A DNA stretch of 9,698 bases. Source: Nanobdellota archaeon. Lineage in GTDB: Archaea > Nanobdellota > Nanobdellia > Woesearchaeales > UBA12501. Positions 1-5,520 of the stretch are shown here, in pieces. Under the pieces are notes generated by a model. It did no database searches. It saw only the letters and a list, made by a program, of their open reading frames with translations, and was not told the origin of the DNA. Numbering within the stretch: position 1 is the first letter of the stretch; each line of letters starts with the position of its first letter. The position numbers were made by a program, and so were the translations under genes. The DNA lies in contig JAHJCS010000119.1 in assembly GCA_018812465.1 (NCBI GenBank), positions 1 through 9,698 on the forward strand. The letters run 5' to 3'.

Positions 1-153
1 GCAACAGTGGGATTTGTCACAGAACTCTACAAAGGCGGATTCAAGTGCAGGCTTAAGCTTCCTGTGTGCGCTGATGTTGACTCAAGAGTCACTATCTCAA
101 GAAGAGTGGCCAATAGGTTCAGATTGATAGGTTATGGATTGATTAAGAAATGA
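1..153 (+). CDS. eif2g: Translation initiation factor aIF2 subunit gamma, C-terminal end (partial)
   Basis: The open frame enters from the left edge in frame 1 and stops with TGA at 151-153, giving the last 50 residues. aIF2-gamma is the GTPase subunit of the heterotrimer that brings initiator Met-tRNA to the small ribosomal subunit. The visible part matches the family's C-terminal beta-barrel (domain III): a TVGFVTE strand, a basic strand ending in LKLPVCAD, then SRVTISRRV and the terminal RFRLIGYGLIKK, which corresponds to the usual 'ISRQI..RWRLIGYGII' ending. The GTPase domain and zinc knuckle lie outside the window, so integrity cannot be judged. It converges on the 204-1211 gene with a 50-bp gap. 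Assignment rests on recognising this C-terminal signature, not on catalytic motifs. Confidence 0.85.
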   Translation, partial: ATVGFVTELYKGGFKCRLKLPVCADVDSRVTISRRVANRFRLIGYGLIKK

Positions 154-203
154 TTTATTGAAGAATACTTTGGTTCTTAAAAAAATAATAGATTTTATTA
201 TAA
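154..203. terminator. Convergent AT-rich termination region
   Basis: This 50-bp spacer separates two converging genes. It has a seven-A run at 179-185 (U7 for minus-strand transcripts) and a T-rich tract at 192-199 for plus-strand transcripts, consistent with archaeal oligo-U termination. A weak 5-bp stem (161-165 with 174-178) is also present but is not followed by U residues on the plus strand. Assignment is by composition and position only. Confidence 0.4.
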
Positions 204-1211
204 TCATTTGGCATCTTGCCCCTTCTCTGGCTGGTTATAATGCTCAACATAGCCTTTTATCATACTATATATCTCATTACGGATTTGGTGAAGCTGCTGC
301 ACAAGCGCAAAGGTATCCTCTGCAAGGATTCCTTTCTCTGAAGGAACATTACCCTTCACCCTGCTAAGCCTCCAATTTATCTTGTGGTCAAGAGAATAGG
401 CTTTGTCAAGCTTCCTGATAAGAGAGTAATATATATTTCTGTTATCATTGGCCTTTTCAGAAGAAGACTCCCCTTTGCTGTCCAGGTATTCTTTAGGGGC
501 ATGGATAAGAGATACATCTGGACTCATCAAAGCTGCTGATTTACCGTCTATAATGAATCCAAACTGGTACCTGTCATTCACTCCAGAGCTTTTTGTAGCT
601 GCAAGAGCCAGGTCATATAGTTGTACTGCAATATCAGCTATAGTGTAGAATGAGAAATCATTTCTGCTAAGACCCTTATCATTATCTCTCTGATTTGCTT
701 TTGATACAAACTGAGAGCCGCTTCCGTCAATACTGAGTACATCTCTTTTAAAAGGATCTTTGAATCTGTTTGTTAGACAGTGGTAAATCTGGACGCTTCC
801 ATCTCCATACTGGTTGTCAGCACCCATAACAATAAGATTCAGCTGCTCGTCTTTTACAAAGGTTATCTGTTCTCTGGCAATCTTTATGGCATCTCTTGAT
901 AGGTTAAGAGGATCTTCTGCATCAGAATCCTTGAGCTTATGAGCTATGTATTGTATTGCATCACCATTCCCAGTTCCTGTAATAAACATGTCACCAATCC
1001 TGAATAATTTCTGTGCATCTTCAGACTTTTCTACAGAAGATGATGCCTGGCTGTCTGACATTATGATGCCTACTTTCTCATAATGCCTTGGGTCTTTTAC
1101 ATATGCTTCAAGGCCTGGAAGAGCAGGCTGCTGTGGCTGGCCATTGCTTTGCAGATATCTGACTAGATCATCAGGAGTCTGGTTCTTTGCAAAAGCCATT
1201 ATATTGGTCAT
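204..1211 (-). CDS. Proteasome/HslV-fold (Ntn-type) paralog, apparently without catalytic Thr
   Basis: 335 aa. The core (about residues 46-235) resembles proteasome beta/HslV subunits. VGIIMSDSQAS (47-57) matches the strand and loop bearing Asp17 (here Asp53). QKLFRIGDMFITGTGNGDA (67-85) matches the Lys33 strand (here Lys68) and the following helix. NLIVMGADNQ, the glycine-rich DGSGSQF (162-168) and TIADIAVQLYDLALAA (190-205) match later core elements. Unlike active subunits, no Thr, Ser or Cys sits about 16 residues before Asp53; the aligned stretch is LPGLEAYVKD (31-40), preceded by about 30 Gln/Pro-rich residues rather than a cleavable propeptide ending in Gly-Thr. About 100 extra C-terminal residues look charged and helical. 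It therefore seems to be a non-proteolytic structural or regulatory paralog, possibly of 20S complexes. The start is the first ATG; a second ATG at codon 5 (1199) is equally compatible with the nearby TATA box and a leaderless mRNA. Fold by motif recognition; function unknown. Confidence 0.65.
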   Translation of the reverse strand: MTNIMAFAKNQTPDDLVRYLQSNGQPQQPALPGLEAYVKDPRHYEKVGIIMSDSQASSSVEKSEDAQKLFRIGDMFITGTGNGDAIQYIAHKLKDSDAEDPLNLSRDAIKIAREQITFVKDEQLNLIVMGADNQYGDGSVQIYHCLTNRFKDPFKRDVLSIDGSGSQFVSKANQRDNDKGLSRNDFSFYTIADIAVQLYDLALAATKSSGVNDRYQFGFIIDGKSAALMSPDVSLIHAPKEYLDSKGESSSEKANDNRNIYYSLIRKLDKAYSLDHKINWRLSRVKGNVPSEKGILAEDTFALVQQLHQIRNEIYSMIKGYVEHYNQPEKGQDAK

Positions 1212-1234
1212 TTTATATATGAATATGAATTACT

Positions 1235-1246
1235 GATATATAAATG
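1235..1246 (-). promoter_or_regulatory. TATA box for the proteasome-like gene
   Basis: On the minus strand this reads CATTTATATATC, a good archaeal TATA element. Its centre is about 29 nt upstream of the ATG at 1211, which puts the expected transcription start within a few bases of the start codon. A leaderless or nearly leaderless mRNA is implied, which fits the lack of a clear Shine-Dalgarno sequence. Confidence 0.55.
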
Positions 1247-1280
1247 TTTCTACACATAACTACTACTTAGTAGATAATAG

Positions 1281-1297
1281 ATTATAATAATTATAAT
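1281..1297. repeat. Tandem palindromic octamer ATTATAAT x2
   Basis: Two copies of the self-complementary octamer ATTATAAT (1281-1288 and 1290-1297) lie one base apart in the AT-rich spacer. A 5-1-5 dyad CTACT-T-AGTAG lies just before them at 1263-1273. They sit about 70-85 bp upstream of the proteasome-like start and could be an operator or simply AT-rich chance; the octamer occurs once more at 197-204. Nothing else is recognisable in 1247-1338. Confidence 0.25.
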
Positions 1298-1338
1298 GTC
1301 CTAGAAACAAAAGAGATTATCAATACTGATTAAATGAT

Positions 1339-1989
1339 TCATTCATTGCAACCTATCTTCTCCAGATCAATCTCATCAAACGACCTGACAACAATGCTCG
1401 CATCACCAAGCTTCTCAGCTTTATAGGTTGTTGTGATACCAATACATTTCATGCCTGCTCGCTTTGATGCTTCAATGCCTGTCGGAGAATCCTCAATCAC
1501 AATGCACTTACCAGGTTCAGACCCCATGCTACTTGCTGCATGCAAGAAAAGATCAGGCTCTGGCTTTCCAACACCATTGACATCAGCAACAGAGAATATA
1601 TTTCCTCCAAAAAGGCCGAATAAGTCCAGGTTCCTGTCAGCTATCTCCAGCAGTTCTTTGTCCATTGCTGTAGCGACACATACCTTAAACTTTTTGCTGA
1701 CTGTTTCATGAAAATCTATGAATCCTGGAATGAACTTGAGCTCTGTCTTAAGAAGAATCTTCATTATTTCTATACGCTCTTTGGCAAGATCTTCAGAGCT
1801 GCCTTTAAGCCCAAACATGTCTTTTAAGACAGCTGTTGATTCTACAACAGACCTTCCTGTTAGATGATGTTTTATCTGATCGCGATCATAGGCAATTCCT
1901 CTTCTCCCAAGAAAAGTCTCTCCCTCCCGATCCCACAATGATTCAGTGTCTATTATGACACCTTCTGCATCAAATATTATGAGTTCCAT
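1339..1989 (-). CDS. HAD-IA superfamily phosphohydrolase (beta-phosphoglucomutase-like)
   Basis: 216 aa, the usual size for HAD subfamily IA enzymes with a helical cap inserted after motif I. Motif I is FDAEGVIIDTE (6-16), with nucleophile Asp7. The second acid of the DxD pair, normally Asp, is Glu9. Motif II is VATAMD, motif III is the Lys in GKPEPDLFL, and motif IV is VIEDSPTGIEASKRAG with the paired Glu-Asp that binds Mg2+. Family members hydrolyse or transfer phosphate on small metabolites such as sugar phosphates; the substrate cannot be read from sequence. It is last in the rpl21e-rpoF-DUF655 gene order, 31 nt after DUF655. It has no clear Shine-Dalgarno, and a TTTTTAAAC stretch near 2011-2019 (minus strand) could give an extra leaderless transcript. 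No membrane segment or signal peptide is seen, so it is probably cytoplasmic. Confidence 0.85.
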   Translation of the reverse strand: MELIIFDAEGVIIDTESLWDREGETFLGRRGIAYDRDQIKHHLTGRSVVESTAVLKDMFGLKGSSEDLAKERIEIMKILLKTELKFIPGFIDFHETVSKKFKVCVATAMDKELLEIADRNLDLFGLFGGNIFSVADVNGVGKPEPDLFLHAASSMGSEPGKCIVIEDSPTGIEASKRAGMKCIGITTTYKAEKLGDASIVVRSFDEIDLEKIGCNE

Positions 1990-2020
1990 AAACCAGAAAT
2001 AAAGATTATTGTTTAAAAAT

Positions 2021-2593
2021 CTATCTCTCTACAAACAGCCTGTGCTTGTCATCTCCCTGAAGCTCAAGCAATATCCTTTTTATTATGACCTTCCCAGGAT
2101 CAGGCATAAGTTTCACTCTTGCCTTAAGATCAGCGAAGCTCTCAAAATCCTTGTCCTTCCTTGCCTCGATTATCTCCCACATATGCTTCTTGCCTAGGCC
2201 TGGGAGCAGCTCAAGCTGATGCATCCTGGTTGTCAATGGCTGAGCCTTGTTGAAGAAATCCACAAACCTCTTCTCGTTCTTGTCTACAAGATCCTTGATA
2301 ACATGCTGCAGCTCTGAATTGGCTGTTGCAGTGAGCTTATCCATTGAAAGCTTGCCTGAAATGTGATGAATCTTCTCTCTCTTCTCATCCCCTATGTACA
2401 CTTCTTCGTAGGGCTGCAGGAATACGCCTGGTTTTGGGACAAGCTCAAGCAGTGTGAAATACTCTTTGCCCAGAGCCTGGACTATAGGAGTCTTCTTATG
2501 GCTTGGCCTCTTGTCAAAATGATATCCATTCTGAAGGAAATCCAGCACAACAGCGCGCTGTTCCTTTGCTTTTCTTTCCTGCTGTTCCATCAT
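2021..2593 (-). CDS. DUF655 family protein (COG1491, predicted RNA-binding)
   Basis: 190 aa, close to the normal family length. The N-terminal half (about 12-85) carries the family's beta-rich OB/S1-like segment, including VVLDFLQNGY and a VFLQPYEEVYIGDEKREKIHHI stretch. The C-terminal half has a helix-hairpin-helix region with LELLPGLGKKHMWEIIEAR (about 127-145) and a second hairpin around LKARVKLMPDPGKVIIKRI. Such a combination suggests nucleic-acid binding; no enzymatic activity is known to me. It is encoded 14 nt after rpoF, with a GGGAG ribosome binding site at 2603-2607 on the minus strand and 8-9 nt spacing to the first ATG; two consecutive ATGs start the frame. Linkage to rpl21e and rpoF is a conserved archaeal arrangement, pointing to a role in translation or ribosome biogenesis. 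That role is inference. Confidence 0.88.
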   Translation of the reverse strand: MMEQQERKAKEQRAVVLDFLQNGYHFDKRPSHKKTPIVQALGKEYFTLLELVPKPGVFLQPYEEVYIGDEKREKIHHISGKLSMDKLTATANSELQHVIKDLVDKNEKRFVDFFNKAQPLTTRMHQLELLPGLGKKHMWEIIEARKDKDFESFADLKARVKLMPDPGKVIIKRILLELQGDDKHRLFVER

Positions 2594-2607
2594 AATAAAA
2601 TTCTCCC

Positions 2608-3186
2608 TTACTCAGCTGGTTCTTCTGAGCTTTCTTCAGCTTCTTCTTTCTCTTCAGTTGTGGGCTTCTTCTTTGCCTTTGCCTTTTTTGGCTTCTCTTT
2701 AGTTGGCTTCTCTTTAGCTGCTTTCTCCTCAGCTTCCTTGATCTCCTCAGCAGCTGCCTCTGCTTTCTCTGATTCGGCTTTATTCTCTTCCTCTTTCCTT
2801 ATCTTGTCCAAAGCAGCTTCCTGCTTCTTGACCTCTTTCTTGCTCATCTCAATATAAGGAAGAACTATATCAACTATCTTCTTCAGATTATCATTTGTGA
2901 TAGTTATAGGATAAGCGCTCAAAACAATCTTTGCCTCTTCAACAGAGGATGGAAGGATATCCACAATCTTGGAGATATGCTCTGGCTTAAACCTTGGTAT
3001 GTTCAGTTTCTCAATCTTCCCGTATAATTCTTTTGCCTGAGCCTGGCTAAGCCCAACAAATAGGTTAAGGTAATCCTCTGTCTTCTGGGCCCTGAAGTTA
3101 AGCTCTGAATCTCTTGATCTTATCTTCTTCAGTTCCTCTTTTAGTTCAGCCATTGTGATAGGTGTTTCAGATATAGTCTTTGCCAT
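2608..3186 (-). CDS. rpoF: DNA-directed RNA polymerase subunit F (Rpb4 homolog) with long charged tail
   Basis: 192 aa. Residues 1-115 match archaeal RpoF/Rpb4, which pairs with RpoE (Rpb7) to form the polymerase stalk. Visible signatures are ITMAELKEELKKI near the start, the central SELNFRAQKTEDYL segment, and the HRDC-like helices spanning LSQAQAKELYGKIEKL, EHISKIVDILPSS and LKKIVDIVLPYI. Typical archaeal RpoF ends about there. This one continues with roughly 75 residues built almost only of Glu, Lys, Ala, Pro, Ser and Thr, first coiled-coil-like (115-155), then Lys/Pro-rich (156-176), then strongly acidic (177-192). The gene lies 18 nt after rpl21e with a near-perfect ribosome binding site. 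The core assignment is secure; the tail is probably disordered and of unknown role. Confidence 0.93.
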   Translation of the reverse strand: MAKTISETPITMAELKEELKKIRSRDSELNFRAQKTEDYLNLFVGLSQAQAKELYGKIEKLNIPRFKPEHISKIVDILPSSVEEAKIVLSAYPITITNDNLKKIVDIVLPYIEMSKKEVKKQEAALDKIRKEEENKAESEKAEAAAEEIKEAEEKAAKEKPTKEKPKKAKAKKKPTTEEKEEAEESSEEPAE

Positions 3187-3191
3187 TTTCT

Positions 3192-3198
3192 ACCTCCC
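3192..3198 (-). promoter_or_regulatory. Shine-Dalgarno site of rpoF
   Basis: The minus strand reads GGGAGGT five bases before the ATG at 3186. It is an almost full match to the anti-SD core and fixes the rpoF start. It lies inside the 18-nt rpl21e-rpoF spacer. Confidence 0.75.
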
Positions 3199-3204
3199 AG
3201 AATA

Positions 3205-3492
3205 TTATAAACGTCTCAGATGCACAGGATGGATTGTTATAACCTTATCCTTCTTAATATCTTTGATGAGAACTTCATAACACCTTCCTTTTTTTCCTTG
3301 GATTGTCCCAGACCTGCCATGAAACCTAGGAAAATACATTCCACCATGTACAGAAGGCTCTGCCTTAAGCAAAACTCTTTCTCCTTCCTTGAATTCCTGG
3401 AAGAATCGTGTAATGCTGACTTTACCTTTCTGCCTAAAGCCCTTTCTGAGCTTGCTTCTTGTTCCTCGTCTAAATCCGCCTTTCTTCTTCAT
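3205..3492 (-). CDS. rpl21e: Large ribosomal subunit protein L21e
   Basis: 95 aa, full length for archaeal L21e. The N-terminus is very basic (GFRRGTRSKLRKGFRQKGK, 6-24), as expected for an rRNA-binding extension. The SH3-like core follows, with EFKEGERVLLKAEPSVHGG (33-51) and FHGRSGTIQGKKGRCYEV (57-74), and the protein ends in the conserved IHPVHLRRL. It is a structural protein of the 50S subunit. It is first in the operon with rpoF, DUF655 and the HAD gene, an order widely kept in archaea. A purine run GGGGG (3498-3503 region, minus strand) precedes the ATG, and a TATA box lies about 34 nt upstream, so the leader is only about 8-10 nt. Confidence 0.96.
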   Translation of the reverse strand: MKKKGGFRRGTRSKLRKGFRQKGKVSITRFFQEFKEGERVLLKAEPSVHGGMYFPRFHGRSGTIQGKKGRCYEVLIKDIKKDKVITIHPVHLRRL

Positions 3493-3520
3493 TTTCGGCC
3501 CCCTTATTAAAGTCTAATCA

Positions 3521-3530
3521 GTATATAAAA
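3521..3530 (-). promoter_or_regulatory. TATA box of the rpl21e-rpoF-DUF655-HAD operon
   Basis: On the minus strand this reads TTTTATATAC, centred about 34 nt upstream of the L21e ATG at 3492, so transcription should start near 3500. A second AT-rich candidate (TTTTTATAAT, about 3547-3556) lies further upstream and would give a longer leader. The 144-bp region is shared with the divergent SRP54 promoter. Confidence 0.55.
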
Positions 3531-3594
3531 CCCAATATTTATACTATTATAAAAAGCTTTCTTTTGGGTAGGTGGGATATAGAAAAGAAGTAAA

Positions 3595-3605
3595 CATTTA
3601 TAAAG
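3595..3605 (+). promoter_or_regulatory. TATA box of SRP54
   Basis: CATTTATAAAG, a good archaeal TATA element centred near 3600. The expected start of transcription is near 3625, leaving about a 12-nt leader before the ATG at 3637. This leader includes a GAGG that could act as a weak ribosome binding site. Confidence 0.6.
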
Positions 3606-3636
3606 GTATATATCAGGGTAACACCAGAGGCGTATT

Positions 3637-4998
3637 ATGGTACTGGATAAGCTTAGCAGTTCATTGAAGGAAACCCTCCAGAAAGTAGCTAAAGCTGTAT
3701 TTGTGGATGAAAAACTCGTAAATGAGCTTGTAAAAGATATCCAGAAGGCGCTCCTGCAGTCTGATGTCAATGTCAGGATGGTCTTTGAGCTCACAAAAGC
3801 CATCAAAGAAAGATTTCTGAAAGAAGAGGCTCCTGGAGCAATAAGCAAGAAGGAATGGCTCATCAAAATAGTATATGAAGAGCTTGTCAGATTCCTGGGC
3901 GAAGAGCAGGGCAAGATAGAAATAGACCCTAAGAAGAAACCATTCAAAATTATGATGGTTGGCCTTTTTGGTAATGGTAAGACAACCACAATAGGGAAGC
4001 TCGCGAGATTCTATGCAAAGAGAGGTTATAAGGTTGCCACAATAGGCCTGGATGTCCACAGGCCAGCTGCTCCTGACCAGCTTGAGCAGATATCAAAGAG
4101 CGTGAATGTCGCCTGTTTTGTGGACAAGAAAGAGAAGAAAGCAATTAAGATCTATGAGAAATTTGAGAAAGAGCTGTCAAAGTTTGATATTGTCCTTGTT
4201 GACACAGCAGGAAGGGATGCGCTCTCAGATGACCTCATCAAAGAGCTTAATGACATAAACAAGAAAATAAAACCTCATGAGAAACTTCTTGTCATAGGCG
4301 CAGATGTAGGCCAGACAGCAGAATCCCAGGCAGCAAAGCTCCATGAGGCATGCGGAGTCACTGGAGTCATAATAACAAAGCTTGACGGCACTGCAAAAGG
4401 AGGAGGCGCGCTTGCTGCATGCGCTGTCACAGGAGCAAAAGTCAAGTTCATAGGAGTTGGAGAGAAGCCAGAGGATCTTGAGGAATTCAAGCCAAAGAAC
4501 TTTGTCGGAAGGATGCTTGGCATGGGCGACCTTGAGGCATTGCTTGAGAAAGCCAAAGATGCCATGACAACAGAAGAAGCAGAAGACCTAGGTCAGAAGT
4601 TCCTAAAAGGAGAGTTCAATCTCATTGATATGTATCAGCAGATGGAGGCAATGAGCAAGATGGGGCCATTGTCAAAGGTCATGGAGATGATTCCAGGGAT
4701 GGGGCAGCTCAAACTTCCTAAGGAGATGCTTGCAGGCCAGGAAGGAAAGCTTAAGAAATGGAAATATGCCATGAACAGCATGACAAGAGAGGAGCTTGAG
4801 GATCCTGAGACAATATCAGGAACAAGGATTGAGAGGATTGCAAGAGGAGCCGGAGTCTCTACAGCAGATGTGAGGGATCTTGTGAAGCAGTACAGGCAGA
4901 GCAAGAAGCTTGTGAAGATGATGAAAGGCGGCTCAATGAAGGATATGGGCAAGATGATGCAGAAGTTTCAAGGAATGAAAGGCATGAATTTTAAATGA
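3637..4998 (+). CDS. srp54: Signal recognition particle 54 kDa protein (SRP54/Ffh)
   Basis: 453 aa, normal archaeal length. SRP54 binds signal sequences and 7S RNA and docks ribosomes at FtsY on the membrane. The N domain is a helical bundle (about 1-95). The G domain (about 103-295) has G1 GLFGNGKTTT (109-118), the DVHRPAAPDQLEQ insertion-box start (139-151), DTAGRD (189-194), TKLDGTAKGG (247-256) and GVGEKPEDLEEF. The M domain (about 325-453) is Met-rich and holds the RNA-binding helix-turn-helix RIERIARGAGVSTADV (398-413). It ends in a Gly/Met/Lys tail, GSMKDMGKMMQ onward. Two G-domain positions differ from the common consensus: Phe111 for the usual Gln in GxQGxGKTTT, and Val140 for the usual Thr in DTxRPAA. 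The gene is monocistronic, divergent from rpl21e, and followed at once by a GC-rich repeat block and a duplicate of its own tail. Confidence 0.97.
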   Translation: MVLDKLSSSLKETLQKVAKAVFVDEKLVNELVKDIQKALLQSDVNVRMVFELTKAIKERFLKEEAPGAISKKEWLIKIVYEELVRFLGEEQGKIEIDPKKKPFKIMMVGLFGNGKTTTIGKLARFYAKRGYKVATIGLDVHRPAAPDQLEQISKSVNVACFVDKKEKKAIKIYEKFEKELSKFDIVLVDTAGRDALSDDLIKELNDINKKIKPHEKLLVIGADVGQTAESQAAKLHEACGVTGVIITKLDGTAKGGGALAACAVTGAKVKFIGVGEKPEDLEEFKPKNFVGRMLGMGDLEALLEKAKDAMTTEEAEDLGQKFLKGEFNLIDMYQQMEAMSKMGPLSKVMEMIPGMGQLKLPKEMLAGQEGKLKKWKYAMNSMTREELEDPETISGTRIERIARGAGVSTADVRDLVKQYRQSKKLVKMMKGGSMKDMGKMMQKFQGMKGMNFK

Positions 4999-5001
4999 AT
5001 T

Positions 5002-5070
5002 CTTCGGTGGGTTAAAACGAAGTCTTATACCCACTTTGCGATTGCGTCCGAGGGGAGCCTAACCCGCTCC
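5002..5070. ncRNA. Candidate structured RNA / compact inverted-repeat island
   Basis: This GC-rich block stands out from its AT-rich surroundings and carries several mutually compatible or competing stems. Hairpin 1 pairs CTTCG (5002-5006) with CGAAG (5018-5022) around an 11-nt loop. Hairpin 2 pairs GGAGC (5054-5058) with GCTCC (5066-5070) around a 7-nt loop. The loops contain GGGTTA (5009-5014) and TAACCC (5060-5065), which are perfectly complementary and could form a 6-bp kissing interaction. With two G-U pairs this extends to a 9-bp helix (5006-5014 with 5060-5068) that would replace both hairpins. GTGGGT (5007-5012) can instead pair with ACCCAC (5029-5034). The strand of any transcript is unknown. 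It follows SRP54 and lies 3' of both flanking genes, so a 5' riboswitch is unlikely. It may be a small RNA, a 3'-UTR element or an insertion. No known RNA family was recognised. Confidence 0.35.
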
Positions 5071-5099
5071 AGGGCATGGGCGGAATGAAGTTCAAATAA
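5067..5099 (+). pseudogene. Duplicate SRP54 C-terminal tail with its own stop
   Basis: Read in the frame starting at 5067, this codes LQGMGGMKFK and stops at TAA (5097-5099). The real SRP54 end (4966-4998) codes FQGMKGMNFK and stops at TGA. Seven of ten residues agree, and four of the matching codons differ only at the third base. The copy lies exactly 101 nt downstream in a different frame, separated by stops, so it cannot be translated as part of SRP54. It looks like an older or foreign SRP54 3' end displaced by the 4999-5066 segment. The tail is low-complexity (Gly/Met/Lys), so chance similarity is possible but is not favoured. Confidence 0.45.
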
Positions 5100-5143
5100 T
5101 TATTATAGTTTCTTTGTATCAATTAACCTCTTAGAAATAGGTA

Positions 5144-5515
5144 TCAAGCATGATAATCTTTCATAAGATATTCAGGGGGTTGTCTATCCAAAATATCATT
5201 TTCTAGTCTCACTGGTTTTGGCACGGGAAAATAGTGGCCTTTGAGATAAGCAAGTCCCAAGACATCTTGTTCAAACCACCAGCTGTCAGGATGGCTTCTG
5301 ACAGGAATCCACTGGGAGATTATCTTTCCAATAGGGTCTGGATGCATAACATAACCCTCTGAAAGAGATAATCTCACTACTGATCTGTTCTGTTCATCAT
5401 AAAGAGGCATCATAAAAGCTTTCCTGATAAGATTGAAATCTACTCCTTCCGAGGTTATTTTAGCAAGCTCTTCATCCTGTTTTAGACTCTCCTGTTCAAG
5501 AAATCCATGACACAA
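5144..5515 (-). CDS. Hypothetical protein, uncertain start
   Basis: Up to 123 aa; not recognised. The only early in-frame start is a TTG at 5513-5515 with no Shine-Dalgarno. The frame stays open upstream for about 13 more codons without an ATG, and the first in-frame ATGs are codons 35-36. The N-terminus may therefore be misplaced, lost, or start at a non-standard codon. The body is soluble and mixed in character, with several aromatic-rich stretches (ISQWIPVRSHPDSWWFEQDV, about 65-84; GHYFPVPKPV). There is no signal peptide, membrane segment or recognisable catalytic motif. It is 73 nt after the lipoprotein gene on the same strand and converges on SRP54. A GC-rich hairpin lies directly before the TTG. 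It could be the last member of the 5589-9698 operon or an independent or decayed gene. Confidence 0.5.
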   Translation of the reverse strand: MCHGFLEQESLKQDEELAKITSEGVDFNLIRKAFMMPLYDEQNRSVVRLSLSEGYVMHPDPIGKIISQWIPVRSHPDSWWFEQDVLGLAYLKGHYFPVPKPVRLENDILDRQPPEYLMKDYHA

Positions 5516-5520
5516 AACTT

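Noticed and set aside
158..367. Small plus-strand ORF
   Set aside because: It lies antisense to the well-supported proteasome-like gene and the terminator spacer, with no ribosome binding site and no protein-like motif.
2626..2850. Internal repeat or CRISPR-like periodicity in the TTCTTC/CTTCTC-rich plus-strand stretch
   Set aside because: The pattern comes from Glu/Lys codon bias in the RpoF tail; there are no fixed-length repeats or unique spacers.
2363..2857. Plus-strand ORF of 164 codons
   Set aside because: It is antisense to DUF655 and rpoF; its Ser/Phe-rich sequence is the mirror of the Glu/Lys/Ala-rich RpoF tail.
3507..3989. Minus-strand ORF of 160 codons over the SRP54 promoter and N domain
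   Set aside because: It would cover both divergent promoters and the SRP54 coding start, and its composition is that of a shadow frame.
5054..5070. Anticodon-arm-like 5-bp stem with 7-nt loop, suggesting a tRNA
   Set aside because: No T-arm with a TTC-A/G-A consensus, no D-arm and no acceptor stem can be built around it, and the position after U33 is not followed by a purine at 37. Kept only as part of the structured island.
5001..5070. 5' riboswitch
   Set aside because: The block is downstream of both neighbouring genes (SRP54 on plus, the 5144-5515 ORF on minus), so it does not precede any coding region in either direction.
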